A stretch of DNA of 64,000 nucleotides from JAEUIZ01 sp046155605 (lineage in GTDB: Bacteria > Planctomycetota > Phycisphaerae > Phycisphaerales > UBA1924). The position numbers and the translations under genes were made by a program. Under the pieces are notes generated by a model, which was given only the letters and a program-made list of their open reading frames with translations, searched no databases and was not told the DNA's origin. This document shows positions 8,250 to 17,124 of this stretch, piece after piece; position 1 is the stretch's first letter, and the number at the start of each line of letters is the position of its first letter. The DNA lies in contig JBJXFQ010000021.1 in NCBI GenBank assembly GCA_046155605.1, positions 1-64,000 of the forward strand, in the 5' to 3' direction.

Positions 8250-10250
8250 TCAGGCCCGCGCCGGCGCGCGTCCGCGCTCCGGCGCTGCCGACGGCCCCTC
8301 GCCGCCAAGCCCTGTCCGCTTCCCGCGGATCACCGCATGGATCTCCCGATTGAAACGCCAGTCGATCAGCAGCAGGCTGCGTGACCGCACCAAGAGTTCA
8401 TCAAAGTCCGCGATCGCGCGATCAAACACCGCTTGCGGCCCGGACGCCGGCGCATCGCCCAAATCCCGGCACGAACTGTCCGGCCCAAGCCCCGGCACCA
8501 TCCGGGCAATCGCCGCCAGCGTCGAACACCACAACTCCGCGGGCACCAGGTCCAGCGCTTCCGCCGGCGTCCCGCAGCCATAGGCGATCCGATGCGGCCC
8601 CAGCGACGCCAACCGCTTCGGGTCTCGGTCCAGGATCGCCCTCACCCGCAACCCAAGATCAACCTCGTCGCCGTGCGCCGCCGTCGCCTGCTTCGCCAGT
8701 GTCAGAAAGTCATCCAGGGCCATCGGCAGCGTCGTCGCGCCCTCCCGCTCGCCACCCACCAGCAGCGTCCGGATCGCCAGCACCGCCAACGCGTACAAAT
8801 CGCACGGCGTGCTCAGCAGCGGGATCGTCTGGAACGGCGCTTCCGACATCACCACCCCCGCCGCACCCTTCAACGCCGCCAGCCCGGCCTCGCCGAACTT
8901 CTGCGGCACGGTGCGAAAACGGAACTCACCCGGTGCCAGTCCCGCGTCCGACTCGATCAGGGCATAGAGGTCAATGCGCCCCGAGCCAAGGTGCAGCCGC
9001 ACCCATGTCACGTCGTTCGCCGCCGGCCGCACCCGCTCCTGCGTCACCAGCGTCCCGATCACCATCGCGATCCCCGCCGCACGAGCATCGGGCTTGACCT
9101 CTCGGATACGAATCGTCGCACGGCCCTGCACCGCCCGACCCGCCGAATCCGGCGAGTAGATCGACGCCGCTCCCTGCTGCCCGCGAACAAAATACTCCGC
9201 TTCCGCGCCGGGAATCCGTAGCGCCACCGCATCTCCAGGCGTCGCCAGCATCGCCCGCGCCGTCCAGAGCAGCGGCAGCCCGACCCCGGGCGCTCCCAGA
9301 TCAACCCGGAAACTCTCCGCCGACAGATTCAGCAGCGGCGATTGCGTCTGCGCCACCGCCGCCCGCGCCGCCGCCAGACAATCCGCGATCAATCGCAGTT
9401 TCAGGTGGTACGTCTCGACGATCCGGCCCCAACGCCCATGCCGCGAATGGAAAAGCCCCCCGTCCGTCAACGGCCGACGCTCCGATTCCGCATCCGGATA
9501 CGGCGTGAACCGCAGGACCGCCTTCGCCGGCTCCTCGCCGAGCAGATCGACATACGCCTCGTACCCCAGCGGCGAGCGCGGCCGCACCGCGATCAATCCG
9601 CCCGTTGTGAGCCACACTCCCCGCTTGCCCTCGACCAGGCTCGACAGCGGCTTGGTCGCGTCGTACATCGGCGTGTCCGACGCCGTCGCCACCGTCTTGT
9701 CGCCCCGCGCCCACAGGTACCGATGCAGCGACGCCCCATATCCCGGATGGCCCAGCCGCGCCAGCACGGCCTCATCGCGGCACAACTCCCACGGGCGGCC
9801 TTCCTTATCCGTCACCTTCACCAGCGCCATCGCGTCCTGATCCAAAAACAGCGCCGGAGCCGGTGTTGATTCCCATCCCGTCGCCAGGATCGCCCCGCCC
9901 ATCGCCGCCTGCGATTTCAACGTCAGTGCCCATCGCGCGTCGAGCACCGCGTTGCTCAGCGATTCGCGCAGCGCCGGGCCGGTCGCCCCAACCCCCTCAA
10001 GCGACTGCACCACGATCTCGGTCCAGAGGTGGATCGTCCCCTCGGCATCAGCGACGCACCCCAGCAGCACGCGCGAATCAAAACTCTCTCGCAGCACCAC
10101 CAAGGGCGAGCCGTCGGCTCTGGCCACCACGCACAGCCGTACGCCACCTCCGCCTCCCTCGCCCAACGGCAGCGGCACCGCTCGCCACCCCTTCGGCAGG
10201 CGGCTCGAACCGTTCGATACATCCGGCGTAGGCTGCGAAAGCGATGCCAC
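8250..10250 (-). CDS. T6SS-locus protein with degenerate protein-kinase-like features
   Basis: GTG start (10250) with GGAG 7 bases upstream; 666 residues, no signal peptide or clear membrane span. I do not recognise a named family. Several stretches recall a protein kinase fold without its catalytic residues: a helix ending in PLLNLSAESFRVDL where kinases have HRDLKP.N.ll, a later segment STPCDLYALAVLAIRTLLVG like the sDiysLG..l..ll helix of kinase lobe 2, and RAILDRDPKRLASL like the closing l..dP..R motif. About 150 residues are inserted between these parts. T6SS loci often carry the PpkA kinase and FHA partners, so a pseudokinase here is plausible but inferred. It is followed by the TssJ-like gene 107 bases downstream. 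Confidence 0.5.
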   Translation of the reverse strand: MASLSQPTPDVSNGSSRLPKGWRAVPLPLGEGGGGGVRLCVVARADGSPLVVLRESFDSRVLLGCVADAEGTIHLWTEIVVQSLEGVGATGPALRESLSNAVLDARWALTLKSQAAMGGAILATGWESTPAPALFLDQDAMALVKVTDKEGRPWELCRDEAVLARLGHPGYGASLHRYLWARGDKTVATASDTPMYDATKPLSSLVEGKRGVWLTTGGLIAVRPRSPLGYEAYVDLLGEEPAKAVLRFTPYPDAESERRPLTDGGLFHSRHGRWGRIVETYHLKLRLIADCLAAARAAVAQTQSPLLNLSAESFRVDLGAPGVGLPLLWTARAMLATPGDAVALRIPGAEAEYFVRGQQGAASIYSPDSAGRAVQGRATIRIREVKPDARAAGIAMVIGTLVTQERVRPAANDVTWVRLHLGSGRIDLYALIESDAGLAPGEFRFRTVPQKFGEAGLAALKGAAGVVMSEAPFQTIPLLSTPCDLYALAVLAIRTLLVGGEREGATTLPMALDDFLTLAKQATAAHGDEVDLGLRVRAILDRDPKRLASLGPHRIAYGCGTPAEALDLVPAELWCSTLAAIARMVPGLGPDSSCRDLGDAPASGPQAVFDRAIADFDELLVRSRSLLLIDWRFNREIHAVIRGKRTGLGGEGPSAAPERGRAPARA

Positions 10251-10783
10251 TCACAGACTCCAAAGGCATGCATCCAAGGCGCACAAACGCCTACCGACCC
10301 GCCGAACCGAGTGCGGGCTGCCCTTTAGTGTAGTGAGTGCGAGCGATAACGCAACCGGGGCCCGAAGCCATCCGGGATCATCGCTGCTCCTTCACAACCC
10401 TTTGGCGGTGCCGACTTGCTCGCACTGCAGAGGCTTTCACCGGCTTCTAGACGCACCAATCAAACACCGGCCGTGCCGCCTCGCTTCACCGTTCCACCTC
10501 GATGATTTACGGGCACCCTGCAGCCGCTGCTCGATGCCCGTGACCGGCAGCATCACCTCGCGGAAGTTCGGATGGTACGTCTTGTCGGCGGTCGGCGAAT
10601 CAGTGCGGCTGCCCTTCCCCCGGTTCCGATGCCACATCCTGTCGGAGAACCTCGTGCTTCTCACCCCGCGCCTGGCCGCTCGGAACGCAGCCTGCGTTGA
10701 AACCGTTCTTGCGTGCGATCCGGTCTCGATCTTTCAGCACCGCACGCGCTCGTTTCGAGTCCCGGGGCAGCGGCACAATGTCC
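10251..10783. other. 533-bp stretch without a convincing gene
   Basis: No ORF here has a good start, a recognisable domain or normal composition. Two overlapping minus-strand frames (ending near 10600 and 10437) give basic, low-hydrophobicity peptides that could be pieces of one decayed frame-shifted gene, but I cannot identify it. The stretch separates gnd from the T6SS-locus gene and may hold the promoter for the latter. Confidence 0.3.
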
Positions 10784-12319
10784 TCAGCCCACGCGCGATT
10801 CCTTGCGCTCCTTCGCGCTCCAGTCGAGGTGGAAAGACACGCCACGCGGCTGATCGACACGCTCGTAGGTGTGCGCGCCAAAGAAGTCGCGCTGCGCCTG
10901 CAACAGGTTCGCCGGCAGCCGCGCCGCTCGGTAACTGTCGTAATACGCCAGCGCCGACGAGAACGCCGGCGTGGGCAATCCTGAGAGCGCTCCCACCGAC
11001 ACCGCCCAACGCCAATCGTTCTGCGCCTTGTCGATCACGCCGGCGAAGAACGGGTCGAGCAGCAGGTTCGCCAGCGCCGGATTCCGCGCATAGGCCTCCT
11101 TGATGCGCTGCAGGAATCTCGCCCGGATGATGCACCCGCCGCGCCAGATCATCGCGATCGAGCCGAAATCGAGTTTCCAACCGTAGTGCCCGCCCGCCGC
11201 GCCGAGCAACTGGAACCCCTGCGCGTACGAGCAGATCTTCGAGCAATACAGCGCGTTGCCGACGGCCTCGACGAACCGCTTCCGCTCGCCCTCGGCGATC
11301 TTTGGCGGCGATCCCGGCCCCTTGAGAACCCGCGCCGCTGCAACGCGCTCATCTTTCAGCGCACTCATATTGCGTGCGAAGACCGATTCGGCGATTGTTG
11401 CCGCAGGCACGCCCATGTCGAGCGCGCTCACGCTCGTCCACTTGCCCGTGCCCTTCTGCCCCGCCGCATCAAGCACAACCTCGACCAGCGGCTTGCCGGT
11501 CGTCGGGTCTTTCTGCCGCAAGACCTCAGCCGTGATCTGCACGAGGAAACTATCGAGGTCGCCCTTGTTCCACTCGGCGAAGGTACCCGCGAGTTGATCC
11601 GGAGTCATGCCTAGCACGCCGCGGAGCAGGTCGTAGCCCTCGCAGATCATCTGCATGTCGCCGTACTCAATGCCGTTATGCACCATCTTCACATAGTGCC
11701 CGGCACCGTTGGCCCCGATGTACGCCGCGCACGACTCGGCCTTCTCGGCGCGAACGGGCTTGCCCGGTGCCGCGCCCTCGATGGGCCGACCGCTCGCCGG
11801 ATCGACCTTTGCCGCGATCGCCGTCCACACGGGCTTGAGGTGCTCCCAAGCGCCGGGGTCGCCCCCCGGCATCAGTGACGGGCCGAACCTCGCGCCCTCC
11901 TCGCCGCCCGAAACTCCCGAGCCGACAAAGAGCAGGCCTCGCTCCTTCAGCGCTTTCTCGCGGCGGATTGTGTCCTCCCAGTGCGCGTTCCCGCCATCGA
12001 CGATCACATCCCCCGGCGCGAGCAGCGGCACCAGGCCGTCGATCACCGCGTCAGTCGGCCCGCCCGCCTTGACCATGATGACGATCTTGCGTGGACGTTT
12101 AATCGCCGCCACGAAATCCGCCAACGCCGCCAGCCCAGTCAAGCCGCCGCCGAGTGATCCGAACGAGCCCGGCGGGTGCTCGGAGACAAAGTCCGCCATC
12201 ACCGTGGTGGTGCGGTTGAAGACAGCGACCTTGAAGCCGTGGTCCGCCATGTTGAGCGCCAGGTTCTGGCCCATCACCGCCAGCCCAACCAGCCCGATGT
12301 CGCATGTGTTCTTGGTCAT
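10784..12319 (-). CDS. gnd: 6-phosphogluconate dehydrogenase (decarboxylating)
   Basis: Oxidises 6-phosphogluconate to ribulose 5-phosphate with NADP in the pentose phosphate pathway. The start ATG at 12319 is preceded by AGGAG and opens MTKNTCDIGLVGLAVMGQNL, the N-terminal Rossmann motif. The enzyme signature (GSGVSGGEEGARFGPSLMPG), the catalytic lysine segment GHYVKMVHNGIEYGDMQ and the C-terminal DFFGAHTYERVD are all present. At 511 residues it is about 30 longer than the common 470-485-residue long form, partly from small loops such as residues PTGKP and a C-terminal tail. No zwf or other pathway gene is adjacent. A longer in-frame start exists upstream but lacks a ribosome-binding site. 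Confidence 0.95.
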   Translation of the reverse strand: MTKNTCDIGLVGLAVMGQNLALNMADHGFKVAVFNRTTTVMADFVSEHPPGSFGSLGGGLTGLAALADFVAAIKRPRKIVIMVKAGGPTDAVIDGLVPLLAPGDVIVDGGNAHWEDTIRREKALKERGLLFVGSGVSGGEEGARFGPSLMPGGDPGAWEHLKPVWTAIAAKVDPASGRPIEGAAPGKPVRAEKAESCAAYIGANGAGHYVKMVHNGIEYGDMQMICEGYDLLRGVLGMTPDQLAGTFAEWNKGDLDSFLVQITAEVLRQKDPTTGKPLVEVVLDAAGQKGTGKWTSVSALDMGVPAATIAESVFARNMSALKDERVAAARVLKGPGSPPKIAEGERKRFVEAVGNALYCSKICSYAQGFQLLGAAGGHYGWKLDFGSIAMIWRGGCIIRARFLQRIKEAYARNPALANLLLDPFFAGVIDKAQNDWRWAVSVGALSGLPTPAFSSALAYYDSYRAARLPANLLQAQRDFFGAHTYERVDQPRGVSFHLDWSAKERKESRVG

Positions 12320-12412
12320 TGATTTGCTCCTGGCACTCATCCTTGCGCTTCGCCACCGCATCCCCGCCTGTGCGAACCTCTCACCGCGCACTTCCCGCGT
12401 CAGAGTCTACCG

Positions 12413-14245
12413 CTACCGCTGCGCCGCCTTCTCCGAAACCATCGGCGGATCGATTCGCCACAACGCCGAACTCTTGAACTGCTTCACCACCGTCACCCGA
12501 TCTGCCGATAGTTCCGGCACGCCCTCAAACCGCAGCCGCTCGTTGAACTGCTCCAGCGGCACGTCCAGCAGCACATGCGAATACGGCAGCCCGCCCGGCT
12601 CGCGCGACACCACCGCATCCGGCAGCCCGCCCACGCGAACGTGATACTCCAGAATCGGTCGTGGCGGATGCGTCGAGAGAATCCTCGCTTGCGGTCCGAT
12701 GTTCGCTTTCGCATACGCCACGATCGCCCGTGCGTCGTCGAAGCCGTCCGTTTCGATCCGCTGTGAGACCGATCGCGTGCGCACCGATTCAACCGCCGTC
12801 GGCAACGACAGCGCCACCGCGACCAGCATCGGCACCCATACTCGTCGCGCCGCCCGAGGCGAGAGTTCCACCAGCCACACCAACCCGCACCCGATCACCG
12901 CCGCCGCCAGCGGCATGGCAAACGTCCACACCCGTCCATATGGCGCGGCACGCTGCAACAGCAGCATCGCCACGCACCACCCGATCACCGTGAGCGCCAC
13001 CGGCACGCCTCGATAGGCACCACGCCCGCGCACCACGCTCGCCACCAATCCAGCGACGAGGCCGAGCGCCATCAACCACACGGCCACCATCGGCGTTGAG
13101 ACCGTGGCGTCACGCACCATGCCGGCGAACCGCTCAGAAAGCGCCGACGAAAAGTCCTGCCAGTTTGCGGGCTTCACATAGCGATTCGAGGTCAGCGACG
13201 ACAGGCCCGACACGACGATCACCGGCGTGTAGAGGATAAACGTGACGAGAATCGTGCCCATGCCGGCGACGATCGGATCAACGAGCCTTGAAGCAAGCCC
13301 GCGCAGGCTCCCGCCACGCTCCCGCAGGATCACCATCCCCCACCATGCCATGCACGCACCGAAGGGGTAGAGCATCGTTGGGATGGCCCAGAATCCGAGC
13401 CCGGCGGCAGCGATGATCAAGGGCACGGCCCCGCGCCGGCCCGTCTTGGCCGCGTGCCAAACGAGCCCCAGAACGACGACGAACGCGAGCGCGACAAACG
13501 AATAGCCCCGGCCGTTGACGGAGTATTGCACAAGGTAGGGATTCACCGCGACGAGCGTCGCCGCGATGATCGCCGCTCCGCGTCCGAAGATCGGCCGCGC
13601 CACCGCGAACGTCGCGGGGATCAGCAGCAGGCCGAAGGCCAGCGCCGGCAGCCGGATCACCCACGGCTCGTTCCCAAGCACCTTCGTGGCGAGATGGACG
13701 AGCAGCGTGTAGAACACATGGTTGTTCGGTGCGGGATAGTCCGAAAGCCCATACACGAGCGCCCGCGATGCGAACGTCATGTACGTCGTCGCCTCGTCGC
13801 AGCGGATGCCCTGATGGATGAAATCAAGCCGCAGCACTAGCCCCACCGCAACGATCGCCAGCAACACAATCGCCGTCAGCCGTTCTCGCTTCACCAACCG
13901 CACCGTTCGCTTCCACCCCTCCCACGCCAGCGGCACCAGCGCGTCAAGCACGTCGCGCGCGTAGCGCACGCTGGGCCGCCACAGCGCCGCCAGCAGCACC
14001 GCCCACGCGGCAAAGACCATGCCCATCCCGCGCGACCGCCCGAGAATGGCACTCACACGCTCGGTCGGAAAGGTCCAGGCCGAGCCGTCCGGCGATGCGC
14101 GATCGATCGCGCCCTTGATCTTCTCGGCCTGAAGCGTCGAGACGCCCAGCAGCCCCGCCGCCCCGAGCGCGACGCCGAGAACAACGAGCGCAACCAGAGC
14201 GCCCGCCCACCGCGACCCGGCCGCCCTCGCCCGCGACGTCTCCAT
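12413..14245 (-). CDS. GT-C fold membrane glycosyltransferase (GT39/ArnT-like)
   Basis: The 610-residue protein is a polytopic membrane protein with an N-terminal span (about residues 14-36) and roughly ten more. After the first core span comes a loop with RCDEATTYM, corresponding to the acidic D-E catalytic motif of GT-C enzymes such as ArnT and PMT, which transfer sugars from lipid-phosphate carriers on the periplasmic side. The soluble C-terminal domain (about residues 480-600) is periplasmic. The GT2 enzyme encoded 3 bases upstream probably makes the polyprenyl-phosphate sugar donor it uses; this is inferred from the tight pairing. Acceptor unknown. Confidence 0.8.
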   Translation of the reverse strand: METSRARAAGSRWAGALVALVVLGVALGAAGLLGVSTLQAEKIKGAIDRASPDGSAWTFPTERVSAILGRSRGMGMVFAAWAVLLAALWRPSVRYARDVLDALVPLAWEGWKRTVRLVKRERLTAIVLLAIVAVGLVLRLDFIHQGIRCDEATTYMTFASRALVYGLSDYPAPNNHVFYTLLVHLATKVLGNEPWVIRLPALAFGLLLIPATFAVARPIFGRGAAIIAATLVAVNPYLVQYSVNGRGYSFVALAFVVVLGLVWHAAKTGRRGAVPLIIAAAGLGFWAIPTMLYPFGACMAWWGMVILRERGGSLRGLASRLVDPIVAGMGTILVTFILYTPVIVVSGLSSLTSNRYVKPANWQDFSSALSERFAGMVRDATVSTPMVAVWLMALGLVAGLVASVVRGRGAYRGVPVALTVIGWCVAMLLLQRAAPYGRVWTFAMPLAAAVIGCGLVWLVELSPRAARRVWVPMLVAVALSLPTAVESVRTRSVSQRIETDGFDDARAIVAYAKANIGPQARILSTHPPRPILEYHVRVGGLPDAVVSREPGGLPYSHVLLDVPLEQFNERLRFEGVPELSADRVTVVKQFKSSALWRIDPPMVSEKAAQR

Positions 14246-14248
14246 GGG

Positions 14249-14938
14249 CTACCTGAACACGTTGTACTTGATGATGCACCAGATCGCGCGCACGCCGTCT
14301 TTCCAGCCGATCTTCTTCCCCTCTTCGTAGGTGCGCCCGTTGTACGAGATGCCCACCTCAAAGATGCGGCACTTGAGTTTCGAGACCTTCGCCGTGATCT
14401 CTGGCTCGAACCCGAAGCGGTTCTCCTCGATCTTGATGCCCTGGATGATCTCGCGCCGGAAGACCTTGTAGCAGACCTCCATGTCCGTCAGGTTCAAGTT
14501 CGTAAACATGTTCGAGAGAAGCGTGAGGAACCGGTTTCCGATGCTGTGCCAGAAGTAGAGCACGCGGTGCGAGTCGCCACCCGCGAACCGCGACCCGAAG
14601 ACCACGTCCGCCTTCCCGTCCTCGATGGGCTTGACCAACTTCGGCAGTTCCATCGGGTCATACTCGAGGTCCGCATCCTGCACGACGACGAGATCGCCCT
14701 TGGCCGCGGCAAATCCCGTCCGCAGCGCCGCGCCCTTGCCCTGGTTCTTCTCGTGATGGATCAGCGTCAGGTTCGCGTGCTTCGGTGCGAGTTCCTTGAG
14801 CACCTCGCCCGTCCCGTCCGTCGAGCAGTCATTGACGACGACGAGTTCCTTCTCGATCGGCACGCGCTGCACGGCATCGATGATCGCCGCCACCGTGGCA
14901 CGCTCGTTGTAAATCGGGATGACAATCGACAGGCGCAT
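14249..14938 (-). CDS. Family 2 glycosyltransferase, dolichyl/polyprenyl-phosphate mannose synthase type
   Basis: 229 residues with the full GT2 plan: MRLSIVIPIYNERATV at the start, a nucleotide-binding VVNDCSTDGT, the metal-binding VVQDADLEYDP (DxD-like), and the acceptor region GSRFAGG. The C-terminal part (SNMFTNLNLTDMEVCYKVFRR) matches the DPM1-like subgroup that moves a sugar from a nucleotide to polyprenyl phosphate at the inner face of the membrane. It has no C-terminal membrane spans. The downstream membrane transferase starts 3 bases after its stop. Confidence 0.88.
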   Translation of the reverse strand: MRLSIVIPIYNERATVAAIIDAVQRVPIEKELVVVNDCSTDGTGEVLKELAPKHANLTLIHHEKNQGKGAALRTGFAAAKGDLVVVQDADLEYDPMELPKLVKPIEDGKADVVFGSRFAGGDSHRVLYFWHSIGNRFLTLLSNMFTNLNLTDMEVCYKVFRREIIQGIKIEENRFGFEPEITAKVSKLKCRIFEVGISYNGRTYEEGKKIGWKDGVRAIWCIIKYNVFR

Positions 14939-15042
14939 GGCTCGAAGGTTATCGGCTCAAACGGACCCCTGCCTGAGACGATTCCGCCACCGGTTGCCAC
15001 CAGCCCGCTCGCGGCTCAAACGATGCTCCGCTCGGCCGCCCG

Positions 15043-15669
15043 TCAATCGACGGGCAGTTTGAGTTCCTGCAGCACCGCGTTGGTCAGGTCGTCGGCGCCC
15101 GTCCCGCCGTGGATCAGCGGCCGCGCCAGCAGTTCCTGTAAGGTCGCGCCGACGGTCGAAGTCGTAATAGTCCGCTCGGTCGAGCGGTTGCAGAAGACGT
15201 GCGTGTACCCCATCCGCGCGCCGACCTTCGATGCCGTCTCGCGAACCATCTTGTAGGTGTCGATGAGTTGTCCGGAGTTCAACTTCTCAAGTTCCTGCTG
15301 CCGATCCGACTGCACTTTCTGATACTCCGCCTGCTTGTCCTGCGCCTGCTTGAGCACCGTCTGCACCTGCGGATCGTTCTGCGGCAGCACCTGCAGGGTC
15401 GAGTCCATCTCCTTGAGTTGCTTCTCGATCTCCTGAGCCTTGCGATTCCACGTCCCCGCCACGTCCTCGCGTGCCTTCTTGTACTCGTCCTTGGCCATGA
15501 TCTTCTCGATCACCCAATACATGTCCACGATCCCGATCTTGACCGGGTCCGCGTTGCCGGCCGCGGGCGACCACGCCAAGGCACGGCCCGAGCCCACCTG
15601 CCCGCCCAGCGCGATCAGAATCGCCGCCACCACTCCGCCCAACACCACGATTCGCTCGATTCGTTGCAT
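15043..15669 (-). CDS. OmpH/Skp-family periplasmic chaperone
   Basis: Start ATG at 15669 with GGAG five bases upstream; 208 residues. A signal peptide (about residues 1-31) precedes KIGIVDMYWVIEK, the conserved OmpH opening, and a long coiled coil (about residues 65-125, rich in K, Q and E). The C-terminal part returns to the trimer body with MGYTHVFCNRS. Skp proteins hold unfolded outer-membrane proteins in the periplasm. The DDLTNAVLQELKLPVD ending resembles the ..DiTdevlk.LNk tail of many family members. Located downstream of the sigma factor genes on the same strand, 50 bases after the kinase-fragment gene. Confidence 0.82.
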   Translation of the reverse strand: MQRIERIVVLGGVVAAILIALGGQVGSGRALAWSPAAGNADPVKIGIVDMYWVIEKIMAKDEYKKAREDVAGTWNRKAQEIEKQLKEMDSTLQVLPQNDPQVQTVLKQAQDKQAEYQKVQSDRQQELEKLNSGQLIDTYKMVRETASKVGARMGYTHVFCNRSTERTITTSTVGATLQELLARPLIHGGTGADDLTNAVLQELKLPVD

Positions 15670-15719
15670 GGCCGCTCCGATGTTGATTCCCTGTTTCGTC
15701 CAAGGTCGGACGGCGGAGT

Positions 15720-15962
15720 TTAGCGGCGGTTCCCCTCCGAAGGCGGCGGACGATCGAGCCTGAACTCCTCCCCCAGCGCCGGCTCGTCCAGAAACTCGCC
15801 CGAATCCGCATCGCTCGCCAGCAGCGATTCCACCTCGGCACGCAACTTCGCGTCGCCCCCGCACATCTCGGCGAGAAAGATCACCCGTTGATGGCCGCGA
15901 TATCGCCGCGCCGCCAAAAACAGCGCCGTCGCCTCACGAAACCTCGGCTCGTCGGCGTTCAT
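15720..15962 (-). CDS. Stand-alone N-terminal fragment of a planctomycete-type Ser/Thr kinase
   Basis: 80 residues. The segment RVIFLAEMCGGDAKLRAEVESLLASD...FLDEPAL matches the region that precedes the kinase domain in planctomycete Ser/Thr kinases encoded beside ECF sigma factors (pattern R..FL...C.gD..LR.EVesLL......FLd.p). The kinase domain itself is absent: a stop follows at 15720 and the next gene is ompH. The ATG overlaps the stop of the sigma factor gene by one base (TGATG), so the two are translationally coupled. It may be a truncated remnant or a functional sigma-factor partner; the good codon structure and coupling argue that it is still expressed. Confidence 0.7.
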   Translation of the reverse strand: MNADEPRFREATALFLAARRYRGHQRVIFLAEMCGGDAKLRAEVESLLASDADSGEFLDEPALGEEFRLDRPPPSEGNRR

Positions 15963-16579
15963 CACTCGCCCGATGCCCGCAGTTCGCGATAGAGCCACGC
16001 CCGGGCCGTCACCCATTCATCCGCCACCGTCCGCGCCGAGACGCCGAGCACGCCCGCGGCCTGCTCGACCGTCAGTCCGCCGAAAAATCGCAACTCGACG
16101 ACCCGCGCCGTCCGGTCGCTGAGTTTCCGCAGTTTCTCCAGCGCGTCATCCAGCGCCAGCACGTCCACCGCGTCCTCACCCGGCACCGAATCCGCCGCCG
16201 ACAGCGACAGCCGAGCCCACCCGCCGCCGCGCTTGTCACGGTTCTTGTGCTTCGCGTGGTCGACGAGGATTCGGCGGATGATGTTGGACGCCACCGCGAA
16301 AAACTGGTTGCGATCACTGAAGTTCACGTTCCGCTGCTGGACCAGCCGCTCCCACGCCATGTCCACCAGCGCCGTCGCTTGCAGCGTGTGTCCCGCCCGC
16401 TCCCGACGCAGGTACCTCGCCGCGACCTCCTTCAACTCATCGATCACCACCGGCAGCAGGTCGTTCAACGCGCGAGCCTGATCTCGCGCCGCCGCCTTTC
16501 CCGCTTCCGCCGACTCTCCCGGCACCGGTGCCTTGCCCTCGGGCGAATCCTGCGGCATCTTGTCCTTGGGGTCTGCCAT
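15962..16579 (-). CDS. RNA polymerase ECF-type sigma factor (planctomycete subgroup)
   Basis: 205 residues from the ATG at 16579 (GGAAG 10 bases upstream); a longer frame upstream adds an unlikely N-terminus. The core has sigma region 2 (HTLQATALVDMAWERLV, then NQFFAVASNIIRRILVDHAK) and region 4 with a helix-turn-helix (VVELRFFGGLTVEQAAGVLGVSARTV... W..AR.WL..EL). These are hallmarks of the ECF sigma subgroup common in planctomycetes and usually paired with a Ser/Thr kinase gene. The N-terminal 30 residues are low-complexity and charged. Coupled to the kinase-fragment gene downstream. Target promoters unknown. Confidence 0.88.
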   Translation of the reverse strand: MADPKDKMPQDSPEGKAPVPGESAEAGKAAARDQARALNDLLPVVIDELKEVAARYLRRERAGHTLQATALVDMAWERLVQQRNVNFSDRNQFFAVASNIIRRILVDHAKHKNRDKRGGGWARLSLSAADSVPGEDAVDVLALDDALEKLRKLSDRTARVVELRFFGGLTVEQAAGVLGVSARTVADEWVTARAWLYRELRASGE

Positions 16580-16755
16580 CGATTCATCTTCCAAGCGGGA
16601 ATCCTTGCCGACCCGCATCGCAACCGCCACCCCCAGCATGACGCCTCGATCGCTACCCATCGTTTCGCCTCCCGGCATGCGAACGCCAGTTCGCACAGCA
16701 AACCATCTGCCCGCCACTGGCCTTGGCGACATTCAGCCTCTGGGAACGCGGAAAA

Positions 16756-17124
16756 TCACTGCGCAGCCGTCGCCGACAACGCCGCAATCTCCTCCGATGC
16801 CTCGCGAGGCTCCTCCGGCGAGTCGCCACAGAGCATCAGCACCACCGGCCCAGGCATGCCCCGCCGCGCCGCCTCCGCACGCAACTCGTGGCGTGCCCCC
16901 GCCCCAAGCCCCTGCGCCCGCGCAAGTTTCCGAAATGCCCGCTCCAGCGGGTCGCGCCGCCCTCTCGACGCGAGCCACGCGCCGACCACGACAAGCAGCA
17001 GCCCCGCCGCAGCCGCTTCGAGGCCCACCCGCCACCAACCCGGCCCGGGAAGCGCCGTCGCCGCCCCCGGCTCGCGGACCAGTTGCACGTCCCGTGACGG
17101 TCGATGTCCAAGCCCCGTCATCAT
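16756..17124 (-). CDS. Small single-span membrane protein coupled to a HEAT-repeat protein gene
   Basis: 122 residues with one strong membrane span near residues 34-52 (GLEAAAAGLLLVVVGAWL), a basic stretch after it (ASRGRRDP) and a cytoplasmic tail that is helical and Ala/Glu-rich. No known family recognised. Its ATG overlaps the TGA of the HEAT-repeat gene by four bases (ATGA), so the pair is translationally coupled and probably forms a membrane-bound unit. Confidence 0.6.
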   Translation of the reverse strand: MMTGLGHRPSRDVQLVREPGAATALPGPGWWRVGLEAAAAGLLLVVVGAWLASRGRRDPLERAFRKLARAQGLGAGARHELRAEAARRGMPGPVVLMLCGDSPEEPREASEEIAALSATAAQ

